Source of the DNA: Sphaerisporangium flaviroseum
GTDB taxonomy: Bacteria > Actinomycetota > Actinomycetes > Streptosporangiales > Streptosporangiaceae
Direction of reading: 5' to 3'
DNA length: 64,000 bases
Assembly (NCBI RefSeq): GCF_039537005.1
Contig: NZ_BAAAZR010000032.1
Coordinates: 56,520 to 120,519, forward strand
The translations under genes and the position numbers were made by a program. The notes beneath the pieces are model-generated. The model did not search any database, was not told the DNA's origin, and was given only the letters and a program-made list of their open reading frames with translations. Within the stretch, counting starts at the first letter, position 1; every line of letters begins with the position of its first letter. Below are positions 1 through 8,723 of the stretch, in pieces.

Positions 1-230
1 GGGCGGTGGTGTCGTACGCGAAGGCGCGCGCCGAAGGGCTCGGCCTCAGCTGTGACGTGGGCCTGGCGGAACGGTCCGAGCGGTTGCTGGTCGTGCTCGT
101 CGCCGCCGGCCTTTCGGGGCTCGGGGTGCCGTACATCCTCGCGGTGGGCCTCTGGCTCCTCGCCGCCGCGAGCGCGTTCACCGTCGGGCAGCGGATCATC
201 CACGTTTACCGCCAGACGGTGCCAACATGA
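1..230 (+). CDS. pgsA: Phosphatidylinositol phosphate synthase, C-terminal fragment (5' end outside window)
   Basis: Only about the last 75 residues are present, read in the frame that contains codon 3-5. The visible part holds a VVSYAKARAEGLGL stretch and then a hydrophobic helix, as in the end of the CDP-alcohol phosphatidyltransferase domain of actinobacterial PgsA1, which joins inositol phosphate to CDP-diacylglycerol at the inner membrane. The catalytic CDP-alcohol motif lies upstream and cannot be seen. The identification rests mainly on the next two genes, a PatA-like acyltransferase and PimA, which use its product; pgsA-patA-pimA is the conserved actinobacterial order. Confidence 0.8.
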   Translation, partial: AVVSYAKARAEGLGLSCDVGLAERSERLLVVLVAAGLSGLGVPYILAVGLWLLAAASAFTVGQRIIHVYRQTVPT

Positions 231-291
231 ACCTGGGACCGTTTCCATCGAGGACTGGTCTCGTTATCGATTTCTGGGGGTGAACCTCGCG

Positions 292-1194
292 TTGACTGAT
301 CGGCTCGTTGCCTGGGCTTACCACCTTGGCTGGGTGCTCGTGCCCAAGCTGCCCGAGCCGGTGGCCGCGTGGGCCTTCCGTCTCGTCGCCGACCTGTTGT
401 GGTGGCGGCACGGCAAGCTCGTGCGCCGCCTCGAATCCAACCTCGCCCGAGTGACCGGCAAGGACGCGGCGGATCCGTCGATCCGCGACCTCAGCCGGGC
501 CGGCATGCGCTCCTACTTCCGCTACTGGATGGAGGCGCTGCGTCTTCCGGCCATCAGCAAGGAGCGCATCCTCAGCGGCATGCACACCACCGGCGGCGAG
601 AGGATCTTCTCGACCGTCGACGGCGGCAGGGGCATCGTGCTCGCCCTGCCCCACATGGGCAACTGGGACCTCGCCGGTGCCTGGCTGATCCACAATGGCT
701 ACCCGTTCACCACGGTCATGGAGCGGCTCAAGCCCGAGTCGCTGTACGAGCGGTTCGTCGCGTTCCGCGAGAGCCTCGGCATGGAGGTGCTGCCGCTCAC
801 GTCCAAGGGAGGCGGCACCGCCCACGCCTTCGGCACCCTCGCCCAGAGGCTTCGTGCCGGACGCCCGGTGTGCCTGCCCGCCGAGCGAGACCTCACCGAG
901 AAGGGCATCGAGGTCGACTTCTTCGACGGCACGACGCGCATGGTGGCCGGTCCCGCGCTGCTGGCGGTCCAGACCGGCGCGGCGCTGCACCCCGCGACGC
1001 TGTGGTTCGAGGGCGACGACTGGGGGCTGCACATCCACGAGGAGATCCCCGTCCCCGCCGAGGGCACGCGCCAGGAGAAGGTCGCCGTCATGACGCAGAG
1101 CATGGCGCGTGCCTTCCAGGAAGGCATCTCCCAGCACCCCGAGGACTGGCACATGCTGCAGCGACTCTGGCTCGACGACCTGGAGCCACGGTGA
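292..1194 (+). CDS. patA: Phosphatidylinositol mannoside acyltransferase (LpxL/HtrB superfamily, PatA-like)
   Basis: A protein of about 300 residues that likely acylates the mannose of PIM species on the cytoplasmic face of the membrane. The sequence shows the HX4D acyltransferase motif (PHMGNWDLAG) and a downstream PAERD block, as in lysophospholipid/lauroyl acyltransferases. I chose the TTG at 292 because a GGGGGTGA element ends about 8 nt upstream and the product then begins with TDRLVAWAYHLGW, as family members do; GTG at 280 is an alternative. It lies between pgsA and pimA, 7 nt before pimA, and is almost certainly co-transcribed with them. Confidence 0.87.
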   Translation: MTDRLVAWAYHLGWVLVPKLPEPVAAWAFRLVADLLWWRHGKLVRRLESNLARVTGKDAADPSIRDLSRAGMRSYFRYWMEALRLPAISKERILSGMHTTGGERIFSTVDGGRGIVLALPHMGNWDLAGAWLIHNGYPFTTVMERLKPESLYERFVAFRESLGMEVLPLTSKGGGTAHAFGTLAQRLRAGRPVCLPAERDLTEKGIEVDFFDGTTRMVAGPALLAVQTGAALHPATLWFEGDDWGLHIHEEIPVPAEGTRQEKVAVMTQSMARAFQEGISQHPEDWHMLQRLWLDDLEPR

Positions 1195-1201
1195 CGGCAC
1201 C

Positions 1202-2419
1202 ATGAGGGTCGGCATGGTCTGCCCGTACACCTGGGATGTTCCAGGCGGCGTCATGGCCCATGTCCGCGATCTGGCGGAGGCCCTCATCGCCGACGGCCAC
1301 CACGTTTCGGTGCTGGCCCCGGCCTCCGACGACGCACCGCTGCCGTTCTACGTCACCTCGGCCGGGCGTGCCATCCCCGTGCCGTACAACGGCTCGGTGG
1401 CGCGCCTGGCCTTCGGGTTCCTGTCGGCCAACCGCGTGCGGAAGTGGTTGCGCGAGGGCCGGTTCGACGTGCTCCACGTCCACGAGCCGGCCGTGCCGTC
1501 GGTGGGGCTGCTGGCCTGCTGGGCGGCCCGTGGCCCGATCGTGGCCACCTTCCACGCCTCCTTCCAGCGCTCGCGCGCCATGTCCGTCTCGGCGCCCGTG
1601 CTGCACACCGCCCTGGAGAAGATCACCGGCCGCATCGCCGTGTCGGACGCCGCGCGCAAGACGCTGGTGGAGCATCTCGGCGGCGACGCCGTCCTGATCC
1701 CCAACGGCGTCACGGTGAGCCGGTACGCCGAGGCCGAACCGCTCGACGGCTGGGGCCCCGACGGAGGGGTGATCGGCTTCCTCGGCCGCATGGACGAGCC
1801 GCGCAAGGGCCTGCCGGTGCTGCTGGAGGCGTTCACCAAGCTGGCCCCGGAGCGTCCCGGCGTGCGGCTGCTCATCGCCGGCCCCGGTGACGCCTCCGAC
1901 GTGCTGGCCAAGGTCCCCCCCTCGCTGCGCGACCGCGTCGGCGTCCTCGGCATGGTCAGCGAGCAGGAGAAGGCTCGCGCCTACCACTCCGTCGACGTCT
2001 TCTGCGCCCCCAACACCCACGGCGAGAGCTTCGGCATCGTGCTGGCCGAGGCGATGGCGGCGGGTGCCGCCGTGCTGGCCAGCGACATCCCCGCGTTCCG
2101 CAAGGTGCTGGGCGAGGGCCAGGCCGGCGCCCTGTTCGTGACGGGGGACGCCGCCTCGCTCGCCAGGGAGGCGGCCACCCTTCTCGACGATCCGGCGTGC
2201 CGGGCCAGGCTGGCCGCCGAGGCGCGCCTGGCCGTACGCAAGTACGACTGGTCGACCGTGGCGCGCGACGTCGTACGGGTCTACGAGACCGTCACCGCGA
2301 CCGCGGTGGGGGGCGTGGAGGAGGAGCAGCAGGGCCGGGGGCTCGGCTCCGACGACCTTGCCGAGCCCGCGGCCCGAGTGCCCGAGGGCGCCCGGACCCG
2401 CGGGGGTGACCCCCTGTGA
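1202..2419 (+). CDS. pimA: GDP-mannose-dependent phosphatidylinositol mannosyltransferase PimA (GT4)
   Basis: A 405-residue GT-B glycosyltransferase, family GT4, expected to transfer the first mannose from GDP-mannose to phosphatidylinositol at the cytoplasmic membrane. The N-terminal glycine-rich acceptor loop (PYTWDVPGGVMAHV) is near residue 10 and the C-terminal EX7E-type donor site reads GESFGIVLAEAMAAG near residue 280. The ATG at 1202 gives the standard N-terminus MRVGMVCPY. The last ~30 residues form an acidic, glycine-rich tail not needed for the fold. It overlaps the next gene by 4 nt (GTGA), so coupling is likely. Identification is strong from motifs and from the pgsA-patA context. 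Confidence 0.92.
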   Translation: MRVGMVCPYTWDVPGGVMAHVRDLAEALIADGHHVSVLAPASDDAPLPFYVTSAGRAIPVPYNGSVARLAFGFLSANRVRKWLREGRFDVLHVHEPAVPSVGLLACWAARGPIVATFHASFQRSRAMSVSAPVLHTALEKITGRIAVSDAARKTLVEHLGGDAVLIPNGVTVSRYAEAEPLDGWGPDGGVIGFLGRMDEPRKGLPVLLEAFTKLAPERPGVRLLIAGPGDASDVLAKVPPSLRDRVGVLGMVSEQEKARAYHSVDVFCAPNTHGESFGIVLAEAMAAGAAVLASDIPAFRKVLGEGQAGALFVTGDAASLAREAATLLDDPACRARLAAEARLAVRKYDWSTVARDVVRVYETVTATAVGGVEEEQQGRGLGSDDLAEPAARVPEGARTRGGDPL

Positions 2420-2961
2420 CCACCACGATGCTCATCCTGCTGGTGGGCGTGATGGTCGTGCTGGCCGCCGTCTACATCTCCTGGCGGGCCGGGCGGCTCG
2501 ACCGCCTGCACATCCGCCTGGAGACCGCCCGTGCCGCCCTGGACGCGGCGCTCATACGCCGGGCCGCGGTGTGCATGGAGCTGGCCGCGTCCCGGGTCCT
2601 CGATCCGGCGACCAGCCTGGTGCTGGCCGCCGCCACGCACGAGGCCCGCACGGCGGGTCCGGACGAGCGCGAGCACGCCGAGAGCGACCTGTCGCGCACC
2701 CTGCGGGCCGTCATGGACCAGGAGCGTTTCCGTGAGCGGCTGGCCGAGACCCCCGCGGGGTCCGATTTGATGGCCGAGCTCGACACCGCCGTCACCAAGG
2801 TGATCTACTCCCGCCGCTTCTACAACAACGCGGTCGGGGTGACCCGCCAGGCCCAGCGCGCCTGGCTGGCCCGTACCCTGCGCCTGGCCGGCCACACCGA
2901 GTACCCCTCGTACTTCGAGATCGACGACGACGAGCCGGTGTCCTTCGCCCAGCAGTCCTGA
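2416..2961 (+). CDS. Small membrane-anchored protein of unknown function, weakly LemA-like
   Basis: A 181-residue protein with one N-terminal transmembrane helix (about residues 4-22) followed by a basic, mainly helical cytoplasmic region and an acidic C-terminus. The pattern of a single helix, a region beginning RLDRLHIRLETARAALD and a later YNNAV block recalls LemA-family proteins, but I would not assign it firmly. The GTG start at 2416 overlaps the pimA stop, so it is translated with the PIM genes; a role in envelope lipid metabolism is possible only by association. A stretch of 284 nt without a convincing gene follows. Confidence 0.75.
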   Translation: MTTTMLILLVGVMVVLAAVYISWRAGRLDRLHIRLETARAALDAALIRRAAVCMELAASRVLDPATSLVLAAATHEARTAGPDEREHAESDLSRTLRAVMDQERFRERLAETPAGSDLMAELDTAVTKVIYSRRFYNNAVGVTRQAQRAWLARTLRLAGHTEYPSYFEIDDDEPVSFAQQS

Positions 2962-3245
2962 CGACCCGCGATCGCTCCCCTCCGCGACTGCTCACCCCGC
3001 CCATCAGCGGTGGTCGTCCGCTGGTCCTGGCCGTCCTTCTGTGGTGGATTCGCGGTGATACAGGCGGCCGGTGGGTGGTTGGGCGGGTTTTCCAGTGCTT
3101 CCGATGCTTCTCGCCTGGGATCTTGACCTGGCTTTACTCGGACTCGGCTGTGAATCATGGAAACTTCCGCCGGACCAGCAGAAACCTGTTGCCAACCATC
3201 GGTAAGCTCATGGCGATTTCAGGATATTTCGGGAGGAGTGGAGCT

Positions 3246-4259
3246 GTGCGGTTAAATCGGGTGATTGGCAGCGCGCTTGCGGGAACCGCCGTTCTAGCGC
3301 CCGCGGTGGCGTGCTCATCGTCCGGTGGAGCCGCACCGGCGGCGCAGGGAGCGGAGCCCGTCGTGACGTCGCCGGCGACGCCGCCCCCGCCGCCCGAGCA
3401 CCCGTTCACCGGACAGCCGGTGGGGAGCCGGAAGCCCGTGCTCGCCGTGAAGATCGAGAACACCGCCGCGGGCCGGCCGCAGATGGGCCTGCGCAGCGCC
3501 GACCTGGTGTACGTCGAGCAGGTCGAGGGCGGGCTGACCCGCCTGATGGCGATCTTCTCCTCCAAGATTCCGGAGAAGGTCGGGCCCGTACGCAGCGCCC
3601 GTATCTCCGACCTGCACCTGCTGCCGATGTTCGGAAGGCCCGCGCTGGCCTACTCAGGTGTGCAGACCAAGATGGTGCCCCTGGTCAGGGAGGCTCCGCT
3701 GTTCGACGTCTCCGACAGCAGCAAGCCGGGCGCCTACTTCCGCCAGCCGGGTCGCGTCGCCCCCTACAACCTCTTCGCCGACACCGCCAAGCTGCTCGCG
3801 GGGGCGCCGAAGGCGAGCCGGGCCAAGGACATCGGCCTGACCTTCGGCGACGCACCCGAGGGTGGAACCCCCAAAAAGTCATTTTCAGTAAAATATCCGG
3901 CAGCACAGTTCACGTTCACGTGGTCCGCCGCCCAGAAGCGCTGGCTCGTGGCGCAGGACGGCAAGAAGAACATGGCGGCCGAGGGCGGCCAGCTCGGCGC
4001 ACCGACCATCGTGGTCCAGTACGCCAAGACCACCAGGTCGGAGTTCCACGACTTCACCGGCAGTTACACGCCGCTGATCCAGACGACCGGCAAGGGCAAG
4101 GCCGTCGTCCTGCGCGACGGCAAGGCCTACAAGGCGAAATGGTCGCGCTCGTCGGAGAAGGCGGGGACCGAGTTCACCACCGAGGACGGCCGGCCCATGG
4201 CGTTCAGCCGCGGCCAGGTGTGGATCGTGCTCGCCGCTCCCAGGCCCGTCCAGCCCTGA
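3246..4259 (+). CDS. DUF3048 (YerB-like) lipoprotein
   Basis: A 337-residue exported lipoprotein. The GTG at 3246 has a strong Shine-Dalgarno (GGGAGGAG, 3231-3238) and opens a signal peptide ending in a lipobox-like APAVAC (Cys near residue 20). A Pro/Ala-rich linker leads to the conserved DUF3048 core with VKIENTAAGRPQMGLRSAD and a VGPVRSARI block. DUF3048 proteins occur widely in Firmicutes and Actinobacteria as surface lipoproteins; their function is not known to me. Codon 3 (3252-3254) is TTA, very rare in such genomes and, in Streptomyces, a mark of bldA dependence. Confidence 0.88.
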   Translation: MRLNRVIGSALAGTAVLAPAVACSSSGGAAPAAQGAEPVVTSPATPPPPPEHPFTGQPVGSRKPVLAVKIENTAAGRPQMGLRSADLVYVEQVEGGLTRLMAIFSSKIPEKVGPVRSARISDLHLLPMFGRPALAYSGVQTKMVPLVREAPLFDVSDSSKPGAYFRQPGRVAPYNLFADTAKLLAGAPKASRAKDIGLTFGDAPEGGTPKKSFSVKYPAAQFTFTWSAAQKRWLVAQDGKKNMAAEGGQLGAPTIVVQYAKTTRSEFHDFTGSYTPLIQTTGKGKAVVLRDGKAYKAKWSRSSEKAGTEFTTEDGRPMAFSRGQVWIVLAAPRPVQP

Positions 4260-4463
4260 CCAGCGGAGAGTCGCCGGCAACGGCCGCGCCGCCGTGAGCC
4301 CCCGCCCGGCGGCCGCGGCGGGTGAGGACGCCCTCACCAGGCCCGAGCCGTACAACATGTCCAAAGACGCCCGCCATATGTGACGGTCCGGACGGGCAGG
4401 CACCATGCTGATCAGCGCCTAACATGGGACGGGAACCCATTGTCGCGCTCGTGAGGAAAGACC

Positions 4464-5378
4464 GTGTCCAGCAGCACCCCCGAAGTCACCGACACCGCCG
4501 TCACCGGCACCGCCCGCGTGAAGCGCGGCATGGCCGAGATGCTCAAGGGCGGCGTAATCATGGACGTCGTCACCCCGGAGCAGGCCAAGATCGCTGAGGA
4601 CGCCGGCGCGGTCGCCGTCATGGCCCTTGAGCGTGTGCCCGCCGACATCCGCGCCGAGGGCGGCGTGTCGCGCATGAGCGACCCCGACATGATCGACGGC
4701 ATCATCGCGGGCGTCTCGATCCCCGTCATGGCCAAGGCCCGCATCGGCCACTTCGTCGAGGCCCAGGTGCTCCAGGCCATCGGCGTCGACTACGTCGACG
4801 AGTCCGAGGTGCTCACCCCGGCCGACGAGGCCAACCACATCGACAAGTGGGCCTTCACCGTGCCCTTCGTCTGCGGGGCCACCAACCTCGGCGAGGCCCT
4901 GCGCCGCATCGCCGAGGGCGCCGCGATGATCCGCTCCAAGGGCGAGGCCGGCACCGGCAACGTCGTGGAGGCCACCCGCCACATGCGGCAGATCCGCGGC
5001 GACATCAAGCGCCTGGCCGCGCTCGACGAGGCCGAGCTCTACGCCGCCGCCAAGGAGCTCCGCGCCCCCTACGAGCTCGTCGCCGAGATCGCCAAGACCG
5101 GCAAGCTGCCCGTCGTGCTGTTCACCGCGGGCGGCATCGCCACCCCGGCCGACGCCGCGATGATGATGCAGCTCGGCGCCGAGGGCGTGTTCGTCGGCTC
5201 GGGCATCTTCAAGTCCGGTGACCCGGCCAAGCGTGCGGCCGCGATCGTCAAGGCCACCACGTTCTACGATGACCCCGACGTCATCGCCAAGGTCTCCCGG
5301 GGCCTGGGCGAGGCCATGGTCGGCATCAACCTCGCCACCCTGCCCGACTCCGAGCGTCTCGCCACCCGAGGCTGGTAA
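4464..5378 (+). CDS. pdxS: Pyridoxal 5'-phosphate synthase, PdxS subunit
   Basis: A 304-residue (beta/alpha)8 synthase subunit that condenses ribose 5-phosphate, glyceraldehyde 3-phosphate and ammonia into PLP, with ammonia supplied by PdxT. The sequence shows VKRGMAEMLKGGVIMDV at the N-terminus, the lysine block PVMAKARIGHF, and GTGNVVEATRHMR. The length is normal for the family. GTG 4464 follows the Shine-Dalgarno GAGGAAAG. Its partner pdxT lies at 7246, separated from it by a phosphatase gene and preceded here by a terminator-like hairpin, an unusual split of a normally contiguous pair. Confidence 0.96.
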   Translation: MSSSTPEVTDTAVTGTARVKRGMAEMLKGGVIMDVVTPEQAKIAEDAGAVAVMALERVPADIRAEGGVSRMSDPDMIDGIIAGVSIPVMAKARIGHFVEAQVLQAIGVDYVDESEVLTPADEANHIDKWAFTVPFVCGATNLGEALRRIAEGAAMIRSKGEAGTGNVVEATRHMRQIRGDIKRLAALDEAELYAAAKELRAPYELVAEIAKTGKLPVVLFTAGGIATPADAAMMMQLGAEGVFVGSGIFKSGDPAKRAAAIVKATTFYDDPDVIAKVSRGLGEAMVGINLATLPDSERLATRGW

Positions 5379-5389
5379 CCGTCTCCGCT

Positions 5390-5420
5390 CTCCGGCGCCC
5401 CGCTCCGTGGGGTGCCGGAG
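5390..5420 (+). terminator. Hairpin after pdxS
   Basis: CTCCGGCGCCCC pairs with GGGGTGCCGGAG (12 bp with one G-U) around a 7-nt loop, 11 nt after the pdxS stop. There is no U-tract, as is common for actinomycete terminators. Confidence 0.6.
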
Positions 5421-5505
5421 CACGCGATTGATCGTCCGGAAATATCCCCTCTGACCTGGGTGTCCCTATACCCGGCGTTTGCTGTGAATAGTTGATGATC
5501 GTCAT

Positions 5506-7005
5506 GTGATCGACCGGCGATCGTTCCTCGTGATGGGGCTGGCATCGGGGGTGCCGCCTCTGCGCGCGTCCTTCGGTGACCCCTTCACGCTCGGCGTGGC
5601 CAGCGGGGATCCCGCCCCCGACGGCTTCGTCCTGTGGACGCGCCTCGCCCCGGTGCCCCTCGCCGAAGACGGATTCGGCGGCATGCCCCCCGCCCCGGTG
5701 CCGGTCTACTGGGAGATCGCCGCCGACCCCGCCTGCGCGCGGGTGATACGGCGCGGCACGGAGGAGGCCGTACGCGACTGGGCGCACAGCGTGCACGCCG
5801 AGATCACCGGGCTGGAGCCGGGACGGGAGTACTGGTACCGCTTCAAGGCCGGGCCGTACGTCTCGCCCATCGGGCGCGCGCTGACCGCGCCCGCGTCCGC
5901 CTCGCTCCCCGCCTCGCTCAACCTGGCCGTCACCTCGTGCGCCAACTTCCAGCACGGGCACTTCACCGCCTACACAAGGATGGCGCAGGAACGCCCCGAC
6001 CTGGTGCTGCACCTCGGCGACTACATCTACGAGCACGGCAAGGGCGAGCACCAGTGCCCGGGCGGCAACGTACGCGAGCACGAAGGGCCGGAGGCCAAGA
6101 CGCTGACGGGATACCGGCGCCGGCACGCCCTCTACAAGACCGACCCCGACCTGCGCACGGCCCACGCGGCGTCGCCGTGGGTGGTGATCATGGACGATCA
6201 CGAGGTCCGCAACAACTGGATGAGCCTGCTGCCGGCCGCCCGGCGCGAAGCCGCGTTCCACGCCTACTACGAGCACATGCCCCTGCGCAGGACCGCCCTG
6301 CCGCAGGGCTCGGCCATCAAGCTCTACCGGCGCCTGCGGTGGGGGAGCCTCGCCACCCTCCACCTGCTCGACACCCGCCAGTACCGCGACCCGGCGCTCT
6401 GCGGCGCCGGATTCAGGGCGTGCCCCGAGACACTGGGCCAGGACCGCACGATCATCGGGGCCGAGCAGGAGCGGTGGCTGCTCGAAGGGTTCCGGGAGTC
6501 GAAGGCGCTGTGGGACATCATCGGCCAGCAGGTGTTCTTCGGCCACCGCGGCAAGAACTCCAGATCGGGGAAGGTCGTCAGGCAGGACGCCTGGGACGGT
6601 TACGCCGGGTCGCGGACCAGGGTGACCCGCGGCTGGGTCGACGCGGGGGTGCGCAACGCCGTCGTTCTCACCGGTGACGTGCACTCGCACTGGGCCGGCG
6701 ACCTCGTCCTCGACTACGAGGACTCCTCGTCCCGCGTGGTCGGCACCGAGTTCGCGGTCACCTCGGTCAGCAGCGGCGGCGACGGCCATGACCTCGATCG
6801 CGCCAGGGACTCGCTGCTCGCGGAGAACCCGCACCTGCGGTTCCACCTGCGGCAACGGGGTTACCTCATGCTCAAGGTGGAGCCCACCGTGCTCACCGCG
6901 GACTTCAAGATCGTGCGGTACGTCAGCATCCCCGGCGCCCCCGCCGTGCGCGCCGCCGCCTTCCTCGTCGCGGACAAGGCCCCCAGGCTCCTGCGGCAGA
7001 CCTGA
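5506..7005 (+). CDS. phoD: PhoD-like alkaline phosphatase / phosphodiesterase
   Basis: A 499-residue metallophosphoesterase of the PhoD family, which hydrolyses phosphomono- or diesters outside the cell. An N-terminal PhoD_N-type domain (PFTLGVASGDPAPDGFVLWTRLAP) is followed by the catalytic domain with metal ligands in LGDYIYEHG (near residue 170), MDDHEVRNN (near 228) and GDVHSH (near 390). The N-terminus IDRRSFLVMGLASG is Tat-like but short, so export is probable rather than certain. GTG 5506 is the only sensible start; no strong Shine-Dalgarno is seen. It separates pdxS from pdxT. A role in PLP metabolism is conceivable only from that position. Confidence 0.88.
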   Translation: MIDRRSFLVMGLASGVPPLRASFGDPFTLGVASGDPAPDGFVLWTRLAPVPLAEDGFGGMPPAPVPVYWEIAADPACARVIRRGTEEAVRDWAHSVHAEITGLEPGREYWYRFKAGPYVSPIGRALTAPASASLPASLNLAVTSCANFQHGHFTAYTRMAQERPDLVLHLGDYIYEHGKGEHQCPGGNVREHEGPEAKTLTGYRRRHALYKTDPDLRTAHAASPWVVIMDDHEVRNNWMSLLPAARREAAFHAYYEHMPLRRTALPQGSAIKLYRRLRWGSLATLHLLDTRQYRDPALCGAGFRACPETLGQDRTIIGAEQERWLLEGFRESKALWDIIGQQVFFGHRGKNSRSGKVVRQDAWDGYAGSRTRVTRGWVDAGVRNAVVLTGDVHSHWAGDLVLDYEDSSSRVVGTEFAVTSVSSGGDGHDLDRARDSLLAENPHLRFHLRQRGYLMLKVEPTVLTADFKIVRYVSIPGAPAVRAAAFLVADKAPRLLRQT

Positions 7006-7082
7006 CCGGTCTCCCGATCACGCTCGTGCGTGAGGGAAGCCGCAGGCCGTTTGGGACGTTGTTCCGCATGGCCGTACGCTTC

Positions 7083-7098
7083 GGAACGTACGCGTTCC
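7083..7098. promoter_or_regulatory. Perfect 6-bp palindrome in the phoD-pdxT gap
   Basis: GGAACG-TACG-CGTTCC, a perfect inverted repeat with a 4-nt centre, lies in the 240-nt non-coding stretch before pdxT. It could be an operator or a small RNA hairpin with a UACG loop. The two GAAC/GTTC halves are 6 nt apart, so it is not a standard SOS box. Confidence 0.35.
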
Positions 7099-7245
7099 AC
7101 GGGGATCCGCACACGGGGACGGCGCCGGGAAGGCGCCGCCCGGGGGAGCGGCCACTGCGAGGGCGCCGGCCCGGCCGCAGGAGACGGCTCCGGGCCGCGG
7201 CCTCGAGCGTGGTGAGCATTCGAGCAGTGATGGAGAGGAACACCG

Positions 7246-7836
7246 GTGACGTCTGCGCCGACGATCGGCGTACTCGCCCTGCAGGGCGACGTGCGTGAAC
7301 ACGTCCGCTCGCTTGAGGCCGCCGGCGCGAGCGCCGTGGCCGTCAGGCGGCCGGCGGAGCTCGAAGCGGTGGACGGATTGGTACTCCCCGGCGGGGAGTC
7401 CACGACCATGTGGAAGCTCGCCGACGCGTTCGACCTGCTTGAACCGCTGCGCATGCGCGTCAAGTCGGGCATGCCCGCCTACGGCTCCTGCGCCGGCATG
7501 ATCTTGCTGGCCGACCGCATCGAGGGCGGCATCGAGGGCCAGCAGACGCTCGGCGGCATCGACATGGTGGTGCGTCGCAACGCCTTCGGCCGCCAAGTCG
7601 ACTCTTTTGAGGCATCCTTGGACTTCGCGGGACGTGGTCTCATGCGCGCCGTCTTCATCCGGGCCCCCTGGGTCGAGTCCGTCGGCGCGGATGTCGAGGT
7701 GCTGGGACTGGCCGAGCCGGGAGATAGGATCGTCGCGGTCCGGCAGGGACCTCTGCTCGCGACGTCCTTCCACCCTGAGCTGACCGGGGACACGCGGGTT
7801 CATTCGTATTTTGTCGAGATGGTGAGGGAGCTCTAG
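7246..7836 (+). CDS. pdxT: Pyridoxal 5'-phosphate synthase glutaminase subunit PdxT
   Basis: A 196-residue class I glutamine amidotransferase that releases ammonia for PdxS. Catalytic landmarks are visible: the GGESTT loop, the nucleophile elbow YGSCAGM (Cys near residue 84) and the SFHPELTGD histidine/glutamate pair near the C-terminus. GTG 7246 follows GAGAGGAAC. It ends 3 nt before the YebC-family gene, so those two are co-transcribed, as in other actinobacteria where pdxS-pdxT-yebC is standard. Here pdxS is 1.9 kb away. Confidence 0.95.
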   Translation: MTSAPTIGVLALQGDVREHVRSLEAAGASAVAVRRPAELEAVDGLVLPGGESTTMWKLADAFDLLEPLRMRVKSGMPAYGSCAGMILLADRIEGGIEGQQTLGGIDMVVRRNAFGRQVDSFEASLDFAGRGLMRAVFIRAPWVESVGADVEVLGLAEPGDRIVAVRQGPLLATSFHPELTGDTRVHSYFVEMVREL

Positions 7837-7839
7837 CCG

Positions 7840-8589
7840 ATGTCCGGCCACTCCAAATGGGCGACGACGAAGCACAAGAAGGCCGTGATCGACGCCAAGC
7901 GCGGCAAGCTTTTCGCCAAGCTCATCAAGAACATCGAGGTGGCGGCCCGGACCGGTGGGCCCGACCCGGACGGCAACCCGACGCTGTATGACGCCATCCA
8001 GAAGGCGCGCAAGAGTTCGGTGCCGGTGGACAACATCGAGCGCGCCCGCAAGCGCGGCGGCGGCCTGGAGGCCGGCGGCGCCGACTGGCAGACCATCATG
8101 TACGAGGGCTACGCGCCCGGCGGTGTCGCGGTGCTGGTCGAGTGCCTGACCGACAACCGCAACCGCGCGGCCTCCGAGGTACGCGTGGCCATGACCCGCA
8201 ACGGCGGTTCCATGGCCGACCCCGGCTCGGTGTCCTACATGTTCAACCGCAAGGGCGTCGTGATCGTCCCCAAGGGCGACCTCAGCGAGGACGACGTGCT
8301 CACGGCCGTCCTGGACGCCGGCGCCGAGGAGGTCAACGACCTGGGCGACTCCTTCGAGGTCGTGTCCGAGGCCGGTGACCTGGTCCCGGTCCGAAAGGCC
8401 CTGCAGGACTCCGGCATCGACTACGACTCGGCCGAGAGCGGCTTCCTGCCGACGATGAGCGTTCCCGTCGACGAGGACGCCGCGCGCAAGGTGTTCCGCC
8501 TCATCGACGCCCTGGAGGACAGCGACGACGTGCAGAACGTCTACGCCAACTTCGACGTCTCCGACGATGTCCTGGCCAAGCTCGACTGA
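7840..8589 (+). CDS. YebC/PmpR-family protein
   Basis: A 249-residue three-domain protein of the YebC family with the signature start MSGHSKWATTKHKKAVIDAKRGK. Members act as transcriptional regulators in some bacteria and as translation factors relieving ribosome stalling in others. In Actinobacteria the gene usually lies directly before ruvC; here an acetyltransferase gene intervenes. It follows pdxT by 3 nt and is followed by a perfect palindromic hairpin. Length and motifs are standard. Confidence 0.94.
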   Translation: MSGHSKWATTKHKKAVIDAKRGKLFAKLIKNIEVAARTGGPDPDGNPTLYDAIQKARKSSVPVDNIERARKRGGGLEAGGADWQTIMYEGYAPGGVAVLVECLTDNRNRAASEVRVAMTRNGGSMADPGSVSYMFNRKGVVIVPKGDLSEDDVLTAVLDAGAEEVNDLGDSFEVVSEAGDLVPVRKALQDSGIDYDSAESGFLPTMSVPVDEDAARKVFRLIDALEDSDDVQNVYANFDVSDDVLAKLD

Positions 8590-8609
8590 TCCACCCGTGC
8601 CACGGCGCG

Positions 8610-8629
8610 CCCCCGGCCCGGGCCGGGGG
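8610..8629 (+). terminator. Perfect GC-rich palindrome after the YebC gene
   Basis: CCCCCGGCCC is followed directly by its reverse complement GGGCCGGGGG, 21 nt after the stop codon. It is a probable terminator without a U-tract. Confidence 0.55.
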
Positions 8630-8723
8630 TGGCGGCCGGGACGGCGAGAAAAGGCGAACGGGCCAGGTCGGGGGGCGAAAACGATTCGACCGGCCATTGG
8701 CGTGGGCCATAGGTTGGGTGGTC

